From: Thalassobius vesicularis
GTDB taxonomy: Bacteria > Pseudomonadota > Alphaproteobacteria > Rhodobacterales > Rhodobacteraceae
Direction: 5' to 3'
NCBI RefSeq assembly: GCF_004799325.1
Contig: NZ_SSMD01000002.1
Coordinates: 310,001-374,000, forward strand
Length of the DNA: 64,000 nucleotides
Positions 1 through 8,824 of the stretch are shown here, one piece after another. A model generated the notes under the pieces. That model did no database searches, had not been told where the DNA came from, and was given only the letters and a program-made list of their open reading frames with translations. The translations under genes and the position numbers were made by a program. Numbering within the stretch: the first letter of the stretch is position 1; every line of letters begins with the position of its first letter.

Positions 1-812
1 CCGTTGGGCCGCAGCGCCTTGACGCGGGTCGCCAGCGTGAACGCCTCGGCCACCATCGCGCGGCCCGGCTCGCAGACCAGCGCGGGGGGCTGCGGAAAAT
101 GCGCGCGCGTCGCCTCGCCGATCCGGGCAAAGACCCGCTCCAGATCCGGCGCGTCGCCGTGGCGATGAGCGGCAAAGCCCCCACCCACGTTCAACCGCGC
201 CAAGGGCACACCCGCGCGCGCCGAAACCTCGGCCGCAACGCGGATATATGCCACCCAGGCCTCGGGGTCCGTGCATTGCGTGCCGGGATGAAAGGTGATC
301 GCCGGCACATGCCCGCGCGCGGCAACCTCGCGCAGCAGATCCACCGCCGCATCCGGCCCAACGCCGAATTTCGCCCCGAAATCATAGGCCGCGCCCTTGA
401 CCGGCAGCGCCAGCCGCACCGACACCTCGATCCCGCCCAAGGGGGCCAGCTTGTCCAACTCGGCCACACAATCGACCGAGGCAGACTGCACCCCGACCGC
501 CGCCGCCACTTCCTGAACCGAGCGCACGGGATTGTTGTAATGCAGCGCCGCATCCGGGCAGACCGCCCGCACCGCCGCGATCTCGGACGGAGAGGCCACG
601 TCGAACCCGCTGACGCCCGCCGCCACCAGATTGACCAACACCTCGGCCCGCGCATTGGCCTTGACCGCATAGGTCACAAGGCCGGGAAACCCGTCAATGA
701 ACCGCCGCGCCTGCCGCTGCAGCACCAAGGGGCTGAAATACATCACCGCATGATCGGGCCGCTGACGGCGCAAATGGGTCACCGGGTCCAGCCAATAGGG
801 TTCAGCGCGCAT
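1..812 (-). CDS. Type III PLP-dependent decarboxylase (ornithine/lysine decarboxylase-like), partial
   Basis: The gene runs off the left edge, so only about 270 N-terminal residues are visible. The reading frame is open from the edge to an ATG at 812, preceded by AGGAGAG five bases upstream. The motif TYAVKANA near residue 47 carries the lysine that forms the PLP Schiff base in alanine-racemase-fold decarboxylases. The segments FHPGTQC and LNVGGGF follow, as in eukaryotic-type ornithine decarboxylase and diaminopimelate decarboxylase relatives. The likely reaction is decarboxylation of ornithine, lysine or a related basic amino acid to a polyamine. Diaminopimelate decarboxylase cannot be excluded without the C-terminal half. 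The divergent AsnC-family gene 107 bp away is the obvious candidate regulator. Confidence 0.85.
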   Translation of the reverse strand, partial: MRAEPYWLDPVTHLRRQRPDHAVMYFSPLVLQRQARRFIDGFPGLVTYAVKANARAEVLVNLVAAGVSGFDVASPSEIAAVRAVCPDAALHYNNPVRSVQEVAAAVGVQSASVDCVAELDKLAPLGGIEVSVRLALPVKGAAYDFGAKFGVGPDAAVDLLREVAARGHVPAITFHPGTQCTDPEAWVAYIRVAAEVSARAGVPLARLNVGGGFAAHRHGDAPDLERVFARIGEATRAHFPQPPALVCEPGRAMVAEAFTLATRVKALRPN

Positions 813-847
813 GGGGTCTCTCCTGTTGATTTTCCTTCACAGTGCAA

Positions 848-866
848 GCAATTTCGGTCGATTTGC
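848..866. promoter_or_regulatory. Weak dyad in the decarboxylase/AsnC divergent region
   Basis: GCAANT and ANTTGC half-sites flank seven bases midway between the two divergent start codons. AsnC/Lrp proteins bind loose dyads of this kind and commonly control a divergent neighbour. The match is short, and no clear -35/-10 pair is visible for either gene. Confidence 0.25.
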
Positions 867-919
867 GCAGGCAGAGCGCCTATAGTGACGACAATTTCTG
901 GCGAAACGCAGGTCCGATC

Positions 920-1354
920 ATGCCAAGCGACGAAATCGACACGCAACTCCTGGCCCTTCTGGCCGAAAACGCCCGGATGCCGGTGGCCACGATGGCCCGC
1001 CGCATGGGGCTGGCACGCACGACGGTGCAGGCCCGGCTGGAAAAGCTGGAAACCAACGGCACGATCGAGGGCTACACCCTGCGCCTGGGCGCCACCCTGC
1101 GCCCCCGCCTGCGCGCCACGGTGCTGCTGAGTGTGGAACCCCGCGCCGGTGCGGCAATCCTCGCGCGCCTGAAATCCCTGCCCCAGGTCGCCGCCGTGCA
1201 CACCGCCTCGGGCCGCTTCGACATGATCATCAACCTCGCCGCCGACACGACCGAGGAAATGGACGCCGTGCTCGACCGCATCTGCGAAGGACAAGGCGTG
1301 CGCAGTTCGGAAAGCCTGATCCACCTCAGCACCAAGATCGACCGCCGCACCTGA
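920..1354 (+). CDS. Lrp/AsnC family transcriptional regulator
   Basis: This 144-residue protein has the family layout. An N-terminal winged helix-turn-helix (IDTQLLALLAENARMPVATM, then RTTVQARLEKLE) occupies roughly residues 5-50. A C-terminal RAM ligand-binding domain follows from about residue 65 to the end. The ATG at 920 was chosen because the HTH starts right after it; an upstream in-frame start at 842 would add 26 residues of no domain character. It is divergent from the PLP decarboxylase, so it probably senses an amino acid and regulates that gene and itself. The effector cannot be read from sequence. Confidence 0.9.
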   Translation: MPSDEIDTQLLALLAENARMPVATMARRMGLARTTVQARLEKLETNGTIEGYTLRLGATLRPRLRATVLLSVEPRAGAAILARLKSLPQVAAVHTASGRFDMIINLAADTTEEMDAVLDRICEGQGVRSSESLIHLSTKIDRRT

Positions 1355-1387
1355 GGGGCCAGCCCCTCTTGGCCTTCGGCCAATTCA

Positions 1388-1466
1388 CCCCGGAGTACTT
1401 TCGATCAGAAAGAAGCATAGGTTTCTTTCTGAATAAAATACTCCGGGGTTTGGGGCAGCGCCCCAA
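1388..1466. repeat. Intergenic repeat A, paired inverted form
   Basis: The arms CCCCGGAGTA...TCAGAAAGAA and TTCTTTCTGA...TACTCCGGGG (1388-1448) form a nearly perfect 60-bp hairpin. A GGGGC-AGC-GCCCC hairpin follows at about 1450-1466. Single arms recur near 7419, 23694, 32252 and 58337, and another pair lies at 4802. It fills the gap between the AsnC gene and valS and may end the upstream transcript, though it has no U-tract of the usual kind. Confidence 0.75.
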
Positions 1467-1567
1467 GACGCTGCCACAGGCGCCGCCGCGTGATCAAGCG
1501 CCTTTCCCTTCGCGCGTCAATTCGCTAGACGGGTCCGCAACGGAAGACACGACAAGAGTTCTGGATC

Positions 1568-4500
1568 ATGGCGATGGAAAAGACCTTTGACGCGGCCGAG
1601 GCTGAAGGCCGCATTTACGCAGCCTGGGAAAAGGCTGGCTGCTTTACTGCGGGCGCGAATGCCAAGCGGGCGGAAACCTTCTGCATCATGATCCCGCCGC
1701 CCAACGTCACCGGGGCATTGCATGTGGGCCACGCCTTCAACAACACGCTGCAGGACATCCTGGTGCGCTGGCACCGGATGCGCGGCTTTGACACGCTCTG
1801 GCAGCCCGGTCAGGACCATGCCGGTATCGCCACGCAGTTGCAGGTCGAGAAGATGCTGGCCGCCAAGGGCCTGCCGGGTCGGCGCGATCTGGGGCGCGAG
1901 GCGTTCCTGGACAAGGTTTGGGAGTGGAAGGGCCAGTATGGCGGCACCATCATCAACCAGCTGAAGCGTCTGGGCTCGTCTTGCGACTGGTCGCGCAACG
2001 CCTTCACCATGTCCGGCGCGCCCGGTGCGCCTGCCTCGGACCAGAGCGGCAATTTCCACGACGCCGTGATCAAGGTCTTCGTGGACATGTACAACAAGGG
2101 CCTGATCTATCGCGGCAAGCGTCTGGTCAACTGGGACCCGCATTTCGAGACCGCCATTTCCGATCTGGAGGTCGAGAACATCGAGACCCCCGGCCATATG
2201 TGGCACTTCAAATACCCGCTGGCCGGCGGCCAGACCTACACCTATGTCGAGAAGGACGAGGACGGCAACGTCACCTTCAGCGAGGAGCGGGATTACATCT
2301 CGATCGCCACGACCCGCCCGGAAACCATGCTGGGTGACGGCGCGGTGGCAGTGCATCCCTCGGATGAACGCTATGCCCCCATCGTCGGCAAGCTGTGCGA
2401 AATCCCGGTGGGCCCGAAAGAGCACCGCCGCCTGATCCCGATCATCACCGATGAATACCCCGATCCGACCTTTGGCTCGGGCGCGGTGAAGATCACCGGC
2501 GCGCATGATTTCAACGACTACCAGGTGGCCAAGCGCGGTAACATCCCGATGTACCGCCTGATGGACACGCGCGGGCAGATGCGCGCGGATGGCCCCTCGT
2601 ATGCTGACAGCGCGATGGAAGCCCAGAAATACGCCGGCGGCGCGCCCTTCACCGAGATGCAGGTGGACGCGCTGAACCTGGTTCCCGACGAGCTGCGCGG
2701 GCTGGATCGCTTCGAAGCGCGGGCGCTGGTCGTCCAGCAGATCACCGACGAGGGGCTGGCCGTCATGACCACCGAAACCGTGGTGGACGAGGACGGCGGC
2801 AAGACCGAGCGCGCGATCCCCTATGTCGAAAGCAAGCCGATCATGCAGCCCTATGGCGACCGCTCGAAGGTCGTGATCGAGCCGATGCTGACCGACCAGT
2901 GGTTCGTTGAGACCACCAAGATCGTTGGCCCGGCGCTGGAGGCCGTACGCACCGGCAAGACCAAGATCATCCCCGAAAGCGGCGAGAAGACCTATTACCA
3001 CTGGCTGGAAAACATCGAGCCTTGGTGCATCTCGCGCCAGCTGTGGTGGGGCCACCAGATCCCCGTGTGGTACGGTCTGGACCTGGCTGCCGAGGACTTT
3101 GTCGATGACGAGGGCGACGGCGATCTGGACGTCGTTGAACTGGGCCGCCTGCTGAACGAAGGCGGGATGCTGCACCGGGGCGACGTGCTGCACTGCGCCG
3201 CCAGCTTTGACGAAGTGACCGCGAAATTCCTGGACGACAACGCGCGCATCCCCGCGCCGCTGTCCCATGCCCGCGTGATCGAGGTCGCCGACAAACACGC
3301 CGCGATCCACGCCTTCGCGGAATCGCTGGCGCACTACGCCGTGGATCAGGACCCGACCAAGCTGACCTACCCGGTCTGGCGTGACCCCGACGTGCTGGAC
3401 ACCTGGTTCAGCTCGGGCCTGTGGCCCATCGGCACGCTGGGCTGGCCGGAACAAACGCCTGAACTGGCTAAATATTTCCCGACCGATGTGCTGATCACCG
3501 GCTTCGACATCCTGTTCTTCTGGGTGGCGCGCATGATGATGATGCAGCTGGCCGTGGTCGACGACATCCCCTTCCACACCGTCTATCTGCACCAGCTGGT
3601 GCGCGACGAGAAGGGCAAGAAGATGTCGAAGACGACCGGCAACGTCATCGACCCGCTGGAGATCATCGACGAATACGGCGCCGACGCGCTGCGCTTTACC
3701 AATGCCTCGATGGCGGCGATTGGCGGCGTGCTGAAACTGTCCGAGGAACGCATCAAGGGCTACCGCAACTTCGGCACCAAGATCTGGAACGCCACCCGTT
3801 TCGCCGAGATGAACGAGGTCTACGCGAACGGCGCCCCCTCGGCCGAGATCCCCTCGGCCACCGCGCCCGTGAACAAGTGGATCATCGGCGAAACCGCCCG
3901 CGTCCGCGAAGCCGTGGACGAGGCGCTGACCGCCTACCGCTTCAACGACGCGGCCTCGGCGCTTTACGCGTTTGTCTGGGGCAAGGTCTGCGACTGGTAC
4001 GTGGAACTCTCGAAACCGCTGCTGATGGACGGCTCGGACGCTGAAAAGACCGAAACCCGCGCCGTGATGGGCTGGGTGCTGGATCAATGCCTGATCCTGC
4101 TGCACCCGATCATGCCCTTCGTGACCGAGGAACTGTGGTCGGTCACCGGCGAACGGCCCAAGATGCTGGTCCATGCCGATTGGCCCGAATATGCCTCGGC
4201 CGACCTGATCGACGCGGATGCCGACAAGGAAATGACCTGGGTGATTTCGCTGATCGAAGAGGTCCGCTCGGCCCGCGCGCAGATGCACGTGCCGGCAGGG
4301 CTTTACGTGCCGATGCTGGTCACCGCGCTGGACGACGCCGGCCGCGCCGCATGGGAACGCAACGAAGTGCTGATCAAGCGCCTGGCCCGCATCGACAGCC
4401 TGACCGACGTGACCGAATTCCCCAAAGGCTGCGCCACGATCCCGGTCGAAGGCGGCACCTTCGGCATGCCGCTCGCCGACATCATCGACGTCGCCGAGGA

Positions 4501-4696
4501 GAAATCCCGCCTCGAGAAGACCCTGGGCAAACTGGCAAAAGAACTGGGCGGCCTGCGTGGCCGGTTGAACAACCCCAAGTTCATCGACAGCGCACCCGAG
4601 GAAATCGTCGAGGAAACCCGCGACGCCCTGGCGCTGAAAGAGGACGAAGAGGCGAAACTCAAAGCCGCCTTGGCCCGTCTGGCCGAGCTGGGCTGA
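1568..4696 (+). CDS. valS: Valyl-tRNA synthetase
   Basis: This 1042-residue class Ia aminoacyl-tRNA synthetase charges tRNA-Val. The HIGH box lies in [15 protein letters not shown] (about residues 43-57). The KMSKS loop is KKMSKTTGN (about 683-691). The editing (CP1) domain lies between them, with [11 protein letters not shown] near residue 250. The C-terminal ARLEK... region gives the coiled-coil tRNA-binding arm typical of ValRS. Length is slightly above the usual 880-1000. The ATG at 1568 is used; the ATG two codons later is equally plausible because no strong ribosome-binding site separates them. In related genomes a PopZ-like/TolC/Pcm cluster often adjoins valS; here it lies at 15-18 kb. 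Confidence 0.97.
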   Translation: MAMEKTFDAAEAEGRIYAAWEKAGCFTAGANAKRAETFCIMIPPPNVTGALHVGHAFNNTLQDILVRWHRMRGFDTLWQPGQDHAGIATQLQVEKMLAAKGLPGRRDLGREAFLDKVWEWKGQYGGTIINQLKRLGSSCDWSRNAFTMSGAPGAPASDQSGNFHDAVIKVFVDMYNKGLIYRGKRLVNWDPHFETAISDLEVENIETPGHMWHFKYPLAGGQTYTYVEKDEDGNVTFSEERDYISIATTRPETMLGDGAVAVHPSDERYAPIVGKLCEIPVGPKEHRRLIPIITDEYPDPTFGSGAVKITGAHDFNDYQVAKRGNIPMYRLMDTRGQMRADGPSYADSAMEAQKYAGGAPFTEMQVDALNLVPDELRGLDRFEARALVVQQITDEGLAVMTTETVVDEDGGKTERAIPYVESKPIMQPYGDRSKVVIEPMLTDQWFVETTKIVGPALEAVRTGKTKIIPESGEKTYYHWLENIEPWCISRQLWWGHQIPVWYGLDLAAEDFVDDEGDGDLDVVELGRLLNEGGMLHRGDVLHCAASFDEVTAKFLDDNARIPAPLSHARVIEVADKHAAIHAFAESLAHYAVDQDPTKLTYPVWRDPDVLDTWFSSGLWPIGTLGWPEQTPELAKYFPTDVLITGFDILFFWVARMMMMQLAVVDDIPFHTVYLHQLVRDEKGKKMSKTTGNVIDPLEIIDEYGADALRFTNASMAAIGGVLKLSEERIKGYRNFGTKIWNATRFAEMNEVYANGAPSAEIPSATAPVNKWIIGETARVREAVDEALTAYRFNDAASALYAFVWGKVCDWYVELSKPLLMDGSDAEKTETRAVMGWVLDQCLILLHPIMPFVTEELWSVTGERPKMLVHADWPEYASADLIDADADKEMTWVISLIEEVRSARAQMHVPAGLYVPMLVTALDDAGRAAWERNEVLIKRLARIDSLTDVTEFPKGCATIPVEGGTFGMPLADIIDVAEEKSRLEKTLGKLAKELGGLRGRLNNPKFIDSAPEEIVEETRDALALKEDEEAKLKAALARLAELG

Positions 4697-4801
4697 TCAA
4701 AGATCAGCCTCGCCTGCGGCGGGCGGGAGGCGCCGGGCGTTGCCCGGCGCGGTCGTCCTCAGCCCGTGTCTCGCCTTATCGCTAACGGTCAGGCTGGAAT
4801 T

Positions 4802-4901
4802 GAGTATTTGAATCAGAAAGAAGCCAGCTTCTTCTTTTTTCAAATATCCCAGGGTGAATTCGTTGAAAACGCAGTTTTCGACGGAGAGGGGCAGCGCCCC
4901 T
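4802..4901. repeat. Intergenic repeat A, second paired form
   Basis: Arms starting GAGTATTTGAA and ending TTCAAATATCCC enclose AGAAAGAAGC-CCA-GCTTCTTCTTT (4802-4850). They are followed by GAAAAC-GCA-GTTTTC (4865-4879) and AGGGGC-AGC-GCCCCT (4887-4901). The gap between valS and the convergent crotonase is therefore almost entirely foldable. A further perfect hairpin, GCGCCGGGC-GTT-GCCCGGCGC, sits at 4730-4750 just after valS. Confidence 0.7.
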
Positions 4902-4911
4902 GAAACCCGAG

Positions 4912-4934
4912 AAGGCGGCCCCTTGGGCCGCCTT
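4912..4934. terminator. Hairpin between convergent valS and crotonase genes
   Basis: A ten-base-pair stem, AAGGCGGCCC/GGGCCGCCTT with a CTT loop, lies 39 bp past the crotonase stop. There is no run of T on either strand, so intrinsic termination is only possible. Confidence 0.4.
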
Positions 4935-4973
4935 TGAGTTATCCAGCGCGCGCGGCACGCGCGCACCGTTGGG

Positions 4974-5762
4974 TCATTTGAAGTTGGGTACGCGCTTTTG
5001 CATGTTGGCCATGATCGCTTCCATCTGGTGCGGTTTGCCGATCAGCGCGGCCTGTTCGCGGCTTTCCTCGTGCAGCACCGTGGCCTCGTCCGCGCCGCTT
5101 TCCGACACTGCGATCAGGCGCTTTGCGGCGCGCATGGCCGAGGGGCTTTTGAGTGCCATCTGGCCGGCCAGCTCCATCGCCCGTGCCAGCGGGTCGGCGG
5201 ACAGTTCCGTGACCAGCCCCATGCCCTGCGCCGCTTCGGCGCCGACCTGATCGGCGGTGTAGATCAGCTGCCGCAGCACGTCCGAGCGCATCAGTTTCGG
5301 CAGGATCACCATGCCGCCCATATCGGGGACCAGGCCCCATTTCATCTCCATCACTGACAGGCGCGTTTCGGGGTGGGCGATGCGGATATCCGCCCCAAGC
5401 GCCAGTTGCAGCCCGCCGCCGAACGCCACCCCGTGCAGGGCTGCGATCACCGGCACCTCAAGCTGGGTCCAGACCATGCACACCTGCTGAAACAGGTTCG
5501 CCGCACCATGGCTGCGGGGCATCACCAGCTCGACCGGGTCTGCCCCGGCGAACTTTCCGAAATTGGCGACGTCCAGTCCTGCGCAAAAGGCCGGCCCCTC
5601 GCCCGACAGCACCACGACGCGCACGTCGTTGTTGCCTTTCAGCCCTTCGCCCGCGGCGACGATGGCCTCGACCATGTCATTGTCCAGGGCGTTCATCTTG
5701 TCGCCCCGGGTCAGGGTCACGCGGGCGATGTGGTTTTCGATCTCGACGGATACGCGGGCCAT
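4974..5762 (-). CDS. Crotonase/enoyl-CoA hydratase family protein
   Basis: The protein has 262 residues. The ATG at 5762 is set by an excellent AAGGAGGAG ribosome-binding site; an in-frame ATG at 5843 adds only unlike sequence. The crotonase fold is shown by GPAFCAGLD (residues 57-64, first oxyanion loop), ALHGVAFGGGLQLALGAD (108-125) and MEMKWGLVPDMGG (138-150). The position that is the first catalytic glutamate in enoyl-CoA hydratase (GGGxEL) is Gln here, while the second (in MEMKWGL) is Glu. The enzyme therefore probably acts on an acyl-CoA but may be an isomerase or other crotonase rather than a standard hydratase. It stands alone, convergent with valS. Confidence 0.88.
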   Translation of the reverse strand: MARVSVEIENHIARVTLTRGDKMNALDNDMVEAIVAAGEGLKGNNDVRVVVLSGEGPAFCAGLDVANFGKFAGADPVELVMPRSHGAANLFQQVCMVWTQLEVPVIAALHGVAFGGGLQLALGADIRIAHPETRLSVMEMKWGLVPDMGGMVILPKLMRSDVLRQLIYTADQVGAEAAQGMGLVTELSADPLARAMELAGQMALKSPSAMRAAKRLIAVSESGADEATVLHEESREQAALIGKPHQMEAIMANMQKRVPNFK

Positions 5763-5880
5763 TTGGGTCTCCTCCTTGCGGTTGGCGGCAGTATCGGCCA
5801 TTCGGCCCCGATTGCCACTGGAACGTGGGGGCACGCGTAGCATCTTGCCCAGCCCCCCGGCTTGCGCTTATCTGCTGGCC

Positions 5881-6990
5881 ATGACCGGACCCAGATACAC
5901 CCCGCTTGTCGCCTCGCTTCCTGCCACCGTGCCCTTCGTCGGGCCCGAAGCGCAAGAGCGCGCCAATGGACGCCCCTTCAAGGCCCGCCTTGGCGCGAAC
6001 GAGAACGTCTTTGGCCCCTCCCCGCGCGCCATCGCCGCGATGAGCGAGGCCAGCGCCGGCCAGTGGATGTATGGCGACCCCGAGAGCCACGACCTGCGCA
6101 CCGCGCTGGCCGCCCAACACGGCATCCGCCCGCAGAATATCGTGGTCGGCGAGGGCATCGACGGCCTGCTGGGCTACCTGGCCCGAATGCTGGTCGAGCC
6201 GGGCGACACCGTCGTCACCTCGGACGGGGCCTATCCCACCTTCAACTACCACGTCGCGGGCTTTGGCGGCGTGCTGCACAAGGTGCCCTACACCGGCGAT
6301 CACGAAGACCCCGCCGCCCTGTTCGCCAAGGCGGCCGAGGTGGGCGCCAAGATCGTCTATCTCGCCAACCCCGACAACCCGATGGGCACCTGGCACAAGG
6401 GCGCCGACATCGTGGCCGCGATGGACACCCTGCCCGACGACACCCTGCTGATCCTGGACGAGGCTTACGTCGAATTCGCCCCCGAAGGCACCGCCGCCGA
6501 GGTCGACATCGAAGACCCCCGCCTGATCCGCATGCGCACCTTTTCAAAGGCTTACGGCATGGCAGGCGCGCGCGTCGGCTATGCCCTTGGGGCCGAGCCG
6601 CTGATCACCGCCTTCAACAAAATCCGCAACCATTTCGGCATGAACCGCGCCGCCCAGATCGGCGCGCTGGCCGCCTTGCAGGATCAGGATTATCTCAAGC
6701 AAACCGTCGCCAACGTCGCCGCCGCCCGCACCCGCATCACGGCCATCGCCGCGAAAAACGGCCTCAGCGCCCTGCCCTCGGCCACCAATTTCGTCGCCGT
6801 GGATTGCGGCCAGGACGGCACCTTCGCCCGCCGCGTCCTGACCGAGCTGGTCTCCCGCGGCCTCTTCGTCCGCATGCCCTTCGTCGCACCACAGGATCGC
6901 TGCATCCGCATCAGCGCGGGCACGCCGAACGACCTGAACCTGCTGGAAACCGTGCTGCCCCAGGCGCTCTCGGCCGCCCGCGCGGGCTGA
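5881..6990 (+). CDS. Histidinol-phosphate aminotransferase-like class I/II aminotransferase
   Basis: The product has 369 residues and the PLP aminotransferase fold type I. Supporting motifs are ANENVFGPSP near residue 39, YLANPDNPMG (cofactor asparagine), ILDEAYVEF (cofactor aspartate and tyrosine) and TFSKAYGMAGARVGYA, whose lysine (about residue 223) binds PLP. The C-terminal arginine motif CIRISAGTPNDL binds the substrate carboxylate or phosphate. It looks HisC-like and would transaminate an aromatic amino acid or histidinol phosphate. It is not next to other his genes (hisD lies at 25.7 kb), so it may be a paralogue. The start at 5881 gives the family-typical N-terminus. Confidence 0.85.
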   Translation: MTGPRYTPLVASLPATVPFVGPEAQERANGRPFKARLGANENVFGPSPRAIAAMSEASAGQWMYGDPESHDLRTALAAQHGIRPQNIVVGEGIDGLLGYLARMLVEPGDTVVTSDGAYPTFNYHVAGFGGVLHKVPYTGDHEDPAALFAKAAEVGAKIVYLANPDNPMGTWHKGADIVAAMDTLPDDTLLILDEAYVEFAPEGTAAEVDIEDPRLIRMRTFSKAYGMAGARVGYALGAEPLITAFNKIRNHFGMNRAAQIGALAALQDQDYLKQTVANVAAARTRITAIAAKNGLSALPSATNFVAVDCGQDGTFARRVLTELVSRGLFVRMPFVAPQDRCIRISAGTPNDLNLLETVLPQALSAARAG

Positions 6991-7061
6991 CCACGACAAC
7001 GTGATCCCGGGCGCACACGGCCCCGGCTAATCTGGCCCCGAATCCCATATCGGAGCCAGAC

Positions 7062-7415
7062 ATGCCCGCCTTCCGCCTCGCCCTGCCCCTGCTGATGACG
7101 CTCGCCTTGCCGCTGCACGCGGAAACCGCGCAACACCAAGGCCACACGCAACACGCCGCCACCGCGGCCGAGCAAGCCTACGCCGACATCAACGCCACGA
7201 TGCATACGCAAATGAACATCCAGTTCACCGGCAACCCCGACGCCGATTTCATCCGTGGCATGATCCCGCACCACCAGGGCGCCGTCGCCATGGCGCGCGT
7301 CGTGCTCGAACACGGCTCCGACCCCGAGGTCCGCAAACTGGCCGAGGCCGTCATCGCCGCCCAGGAAACCGAGATCGCCTGGATGCAGGACTGGCTGGCC
7401 CGCAACGGCCACTGA
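7062..7415 (+). CDS. DUF305 domain exported protein
   Basis: The protein has 117 residues with a signal peptide ([15 protein letters not shown], cleavage near residue 20). A His-rich stretch ([10 protein letters not shown]) follows. The DUF305 hallmark [12 protein letters not shown] is at residues 67-78. A CGGAG ribosome-binding site precedes the ATG. DUF305 proteins are periplasmic four-helix ferritin-like folds often found with copper-handling genes. The His-rich linker would suit metal binding, but no copper gene is adjacent and the function is not established. Confidence 0.85.
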   Translation: MPAFRLALPLLMTLALPLHAETAQHQGHTQHAATAAEQAYADINATMHTQMNIQFTGNPDADFIRGMIPHHQGAVAMARVVLEHGSDPEVRKLAEAVIAAQETEIAWMQDWLARNGH

Positions 7416-7418
7416 TCC

Positions 7419-7480
7419 CTTCTTCTTTTTCCAAATATCCCGGGGTGAATTGGCCAAAGGCCAAGAGGGGCAGCGCCCCT
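7419..7480. repeat. Intergenic repeat A, half copy
   Basis: The right-arm sequence (CTTCTTCTTTTTCCAAATAT, then CCCGGGGTGAATT) matches the copy at 4828-4860. The small hairpins GGCC-AAA-GGCC and AGGGGC-AGC-GCCCCT follow. It fills the gap between the convergent DUF305 and aminotransferase genes. Confidence 0.65.
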
Positions 7481-7481
7481 C

Positions 7482-8678
7482 CTACCCCTGCGAAATCACC
7501 CGCGCGGCGGCATCCAGCGCGCCGGGGCCGTAGGGCAGTTTCAACGCGTCAAACCCCGCCTGGATCGAGCCGACCAGCCCCATCACCATCTGCGCGTTGA
7601 CATGGCCCATATGGCCGATGCGGAAAAACCCTTCGCCCTTGGGATCGTCCGGCTCGGACATGCCCAGCCCCACCCCCAGCGTCAGCCCCGCCTCGTGCTC
7701 GGTCCAACGGCGCAGGGCGGTGCCATGCGGCGCGCCGATCCGCAGCGCCGTCACCGCGTGGCTACGATTGGCCGGGTCTGTCACGTTCAGCGTCAGCGGC
7801 CCACCCGCACCCCAGGCCTCGGCCGCAGCCCAGATCGCGCGGGCCAGCGTGGCGTGGCGCGCCCAGACGTTCTCCATCCCCTCGGTATGGATGATCTCCA
7901 GCGAGGCGCGCAGCCCGTACAGGTGATGCGTCGGCGCGGTGCCCCCGAAATACTGGTAAAAGAACTCGGGCCGCGCACGCGGCGTCCAGTCCCAATAGCG
8001 GCTGACCCGCTCCATGCCCTTGCGGCGCTCGGCGGCGCGTTCGTTGAAGAACACCAGTCCCAGGCCCGGCGGCACCATCAGCCCCTTCTGGCTGGCCGCA
8101 ACCATCACGTCGACGCCCCACAGGTCCATCTCGAACACGTCACAGCCCAGCGAGGCGATGCAATCCGCCATCAACAGGGCCGGATGCCCGACCGCGTCCA
8201 GCACCTGCCGCAGCCCCGCGATGTCATTGCGCACCGAGCTGGAGGTGTCCACATGCGTCGCCAGCACCGCCTTGATCCTGTGCGCCTTATCCGCCCGCAG
8301 CGCCTCTTCGACCCGGTTCAGGTCGAACGGCACCTTGCGCCCGAAATCCAGCACCTGCGTTTCGATCCCCAGCCCCTGCGCCTGATCGGCCCAGCCGTGG
8401 CCAAACCGCCCCGTCGCCGGCACCAAAGCCAGATCGCCGGGGGCCAGCACGTTGGACAGGGCCGCCTCCCATGCGCCGTGGCCGTTGGCGATGTAGATCA
8501 CTGCGTCATGCGCCGTGCGCGCCACCCGTTTCAGGCCGCGCATGATGCCGTCCATCATTTCGACCACTTCGCCCTCGTAGATGTTGGGCGCGGCGCGATG
8601 CATTTCGCGCAGGACCGCCTCGGGCATGACCGAGGGGCCGGGAATGGCAAGGTAGGAACGACCGTTGGCAAGGCTCAT
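7482..8678 (-). CDS. Class V aminotransferase (serine-glyoxylate/alanine-glyoxylate type)
   Basis: This 398-residue PLP enzyme of fold type I belongs to the serine-pyruvate/alanine-glyoxylate family. YLAIPGPSVMP opens the protein and NGHGAWEAALSN lies near residue 65. THVDTSSSV (141-149) and ADCIASLG precede the PLP lysine K198 in VAASQKGLMVPPG. The expected role is transfer of an amino group from serine or alanine to glyoxylate, linking photorespiration-like C2 metabolism and the serine pool. The ATG at 8678 has GGAG eight bases upstream; the 51-codon upstream extension in the same frame is Arg/Cys-rich and unlike the family. Confidence 0.88.
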   Translation of the reverse strand: MSLANGRSYLAIPGPSVMPEAVLREMHRAAPNIYEGEVVEMMDGIMRGLKRVARTAHDAVIYIANGHGAWEAALSNVLAPGDLALVPATGRFGHGWADQAQGLGIETQVLDFGRKVPFDLNRVEEALRADKAHRIKAVLATHVDTSSSVRNDIAGLRQVLDAVGHPALLMADCIASLGCDVFEMDLWGVDVMVAASQKGLMVPPGLGLVFFNERAAERRKGMERVSRYWDWTPRARPEFFYQYFGGTAPTHHLYGLRASLEIIHTEGMENVWARHATLARAIWAAAEAWGAGGPLTLNVTDPANRSHAVTALRIGAPHGTALRRWTEHEAGLTLGVGLGMSEPDDPKGEGFFRIGHMGHVNAQMVMGLVGSIQAGFDALKLPYGPGALDAAARVISQG

Positions 8679-8824
8679 GGCGGCAAACTCCGTAGGACAA
8701 CTCGCCGACCCTACGCCCCTGCGCGGCGGCGTCAACGCCGCAAAGCTACGGCACCGGGCGCGGCGCTTGCCACTGGCCCGCGCAAACCGTACAAGACGCG
8801 CAGGAAAACAGCCGCAGGACTGGC

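Noticed and set aside
863-886. TTGCGC...TATAGT as a promoter for the AsnC gene
   Set aside because: The spacing is only 12 bp, too short for a housekeeping promoter.
1517-4288. Very long minus-strand open frame opposite valS
   Set aside because: It is antisense to a complete, motif-rich valS. The Gln/His/Arg/Gly-heavy composition is what GC-rich codon bias produces on the opposite strand.
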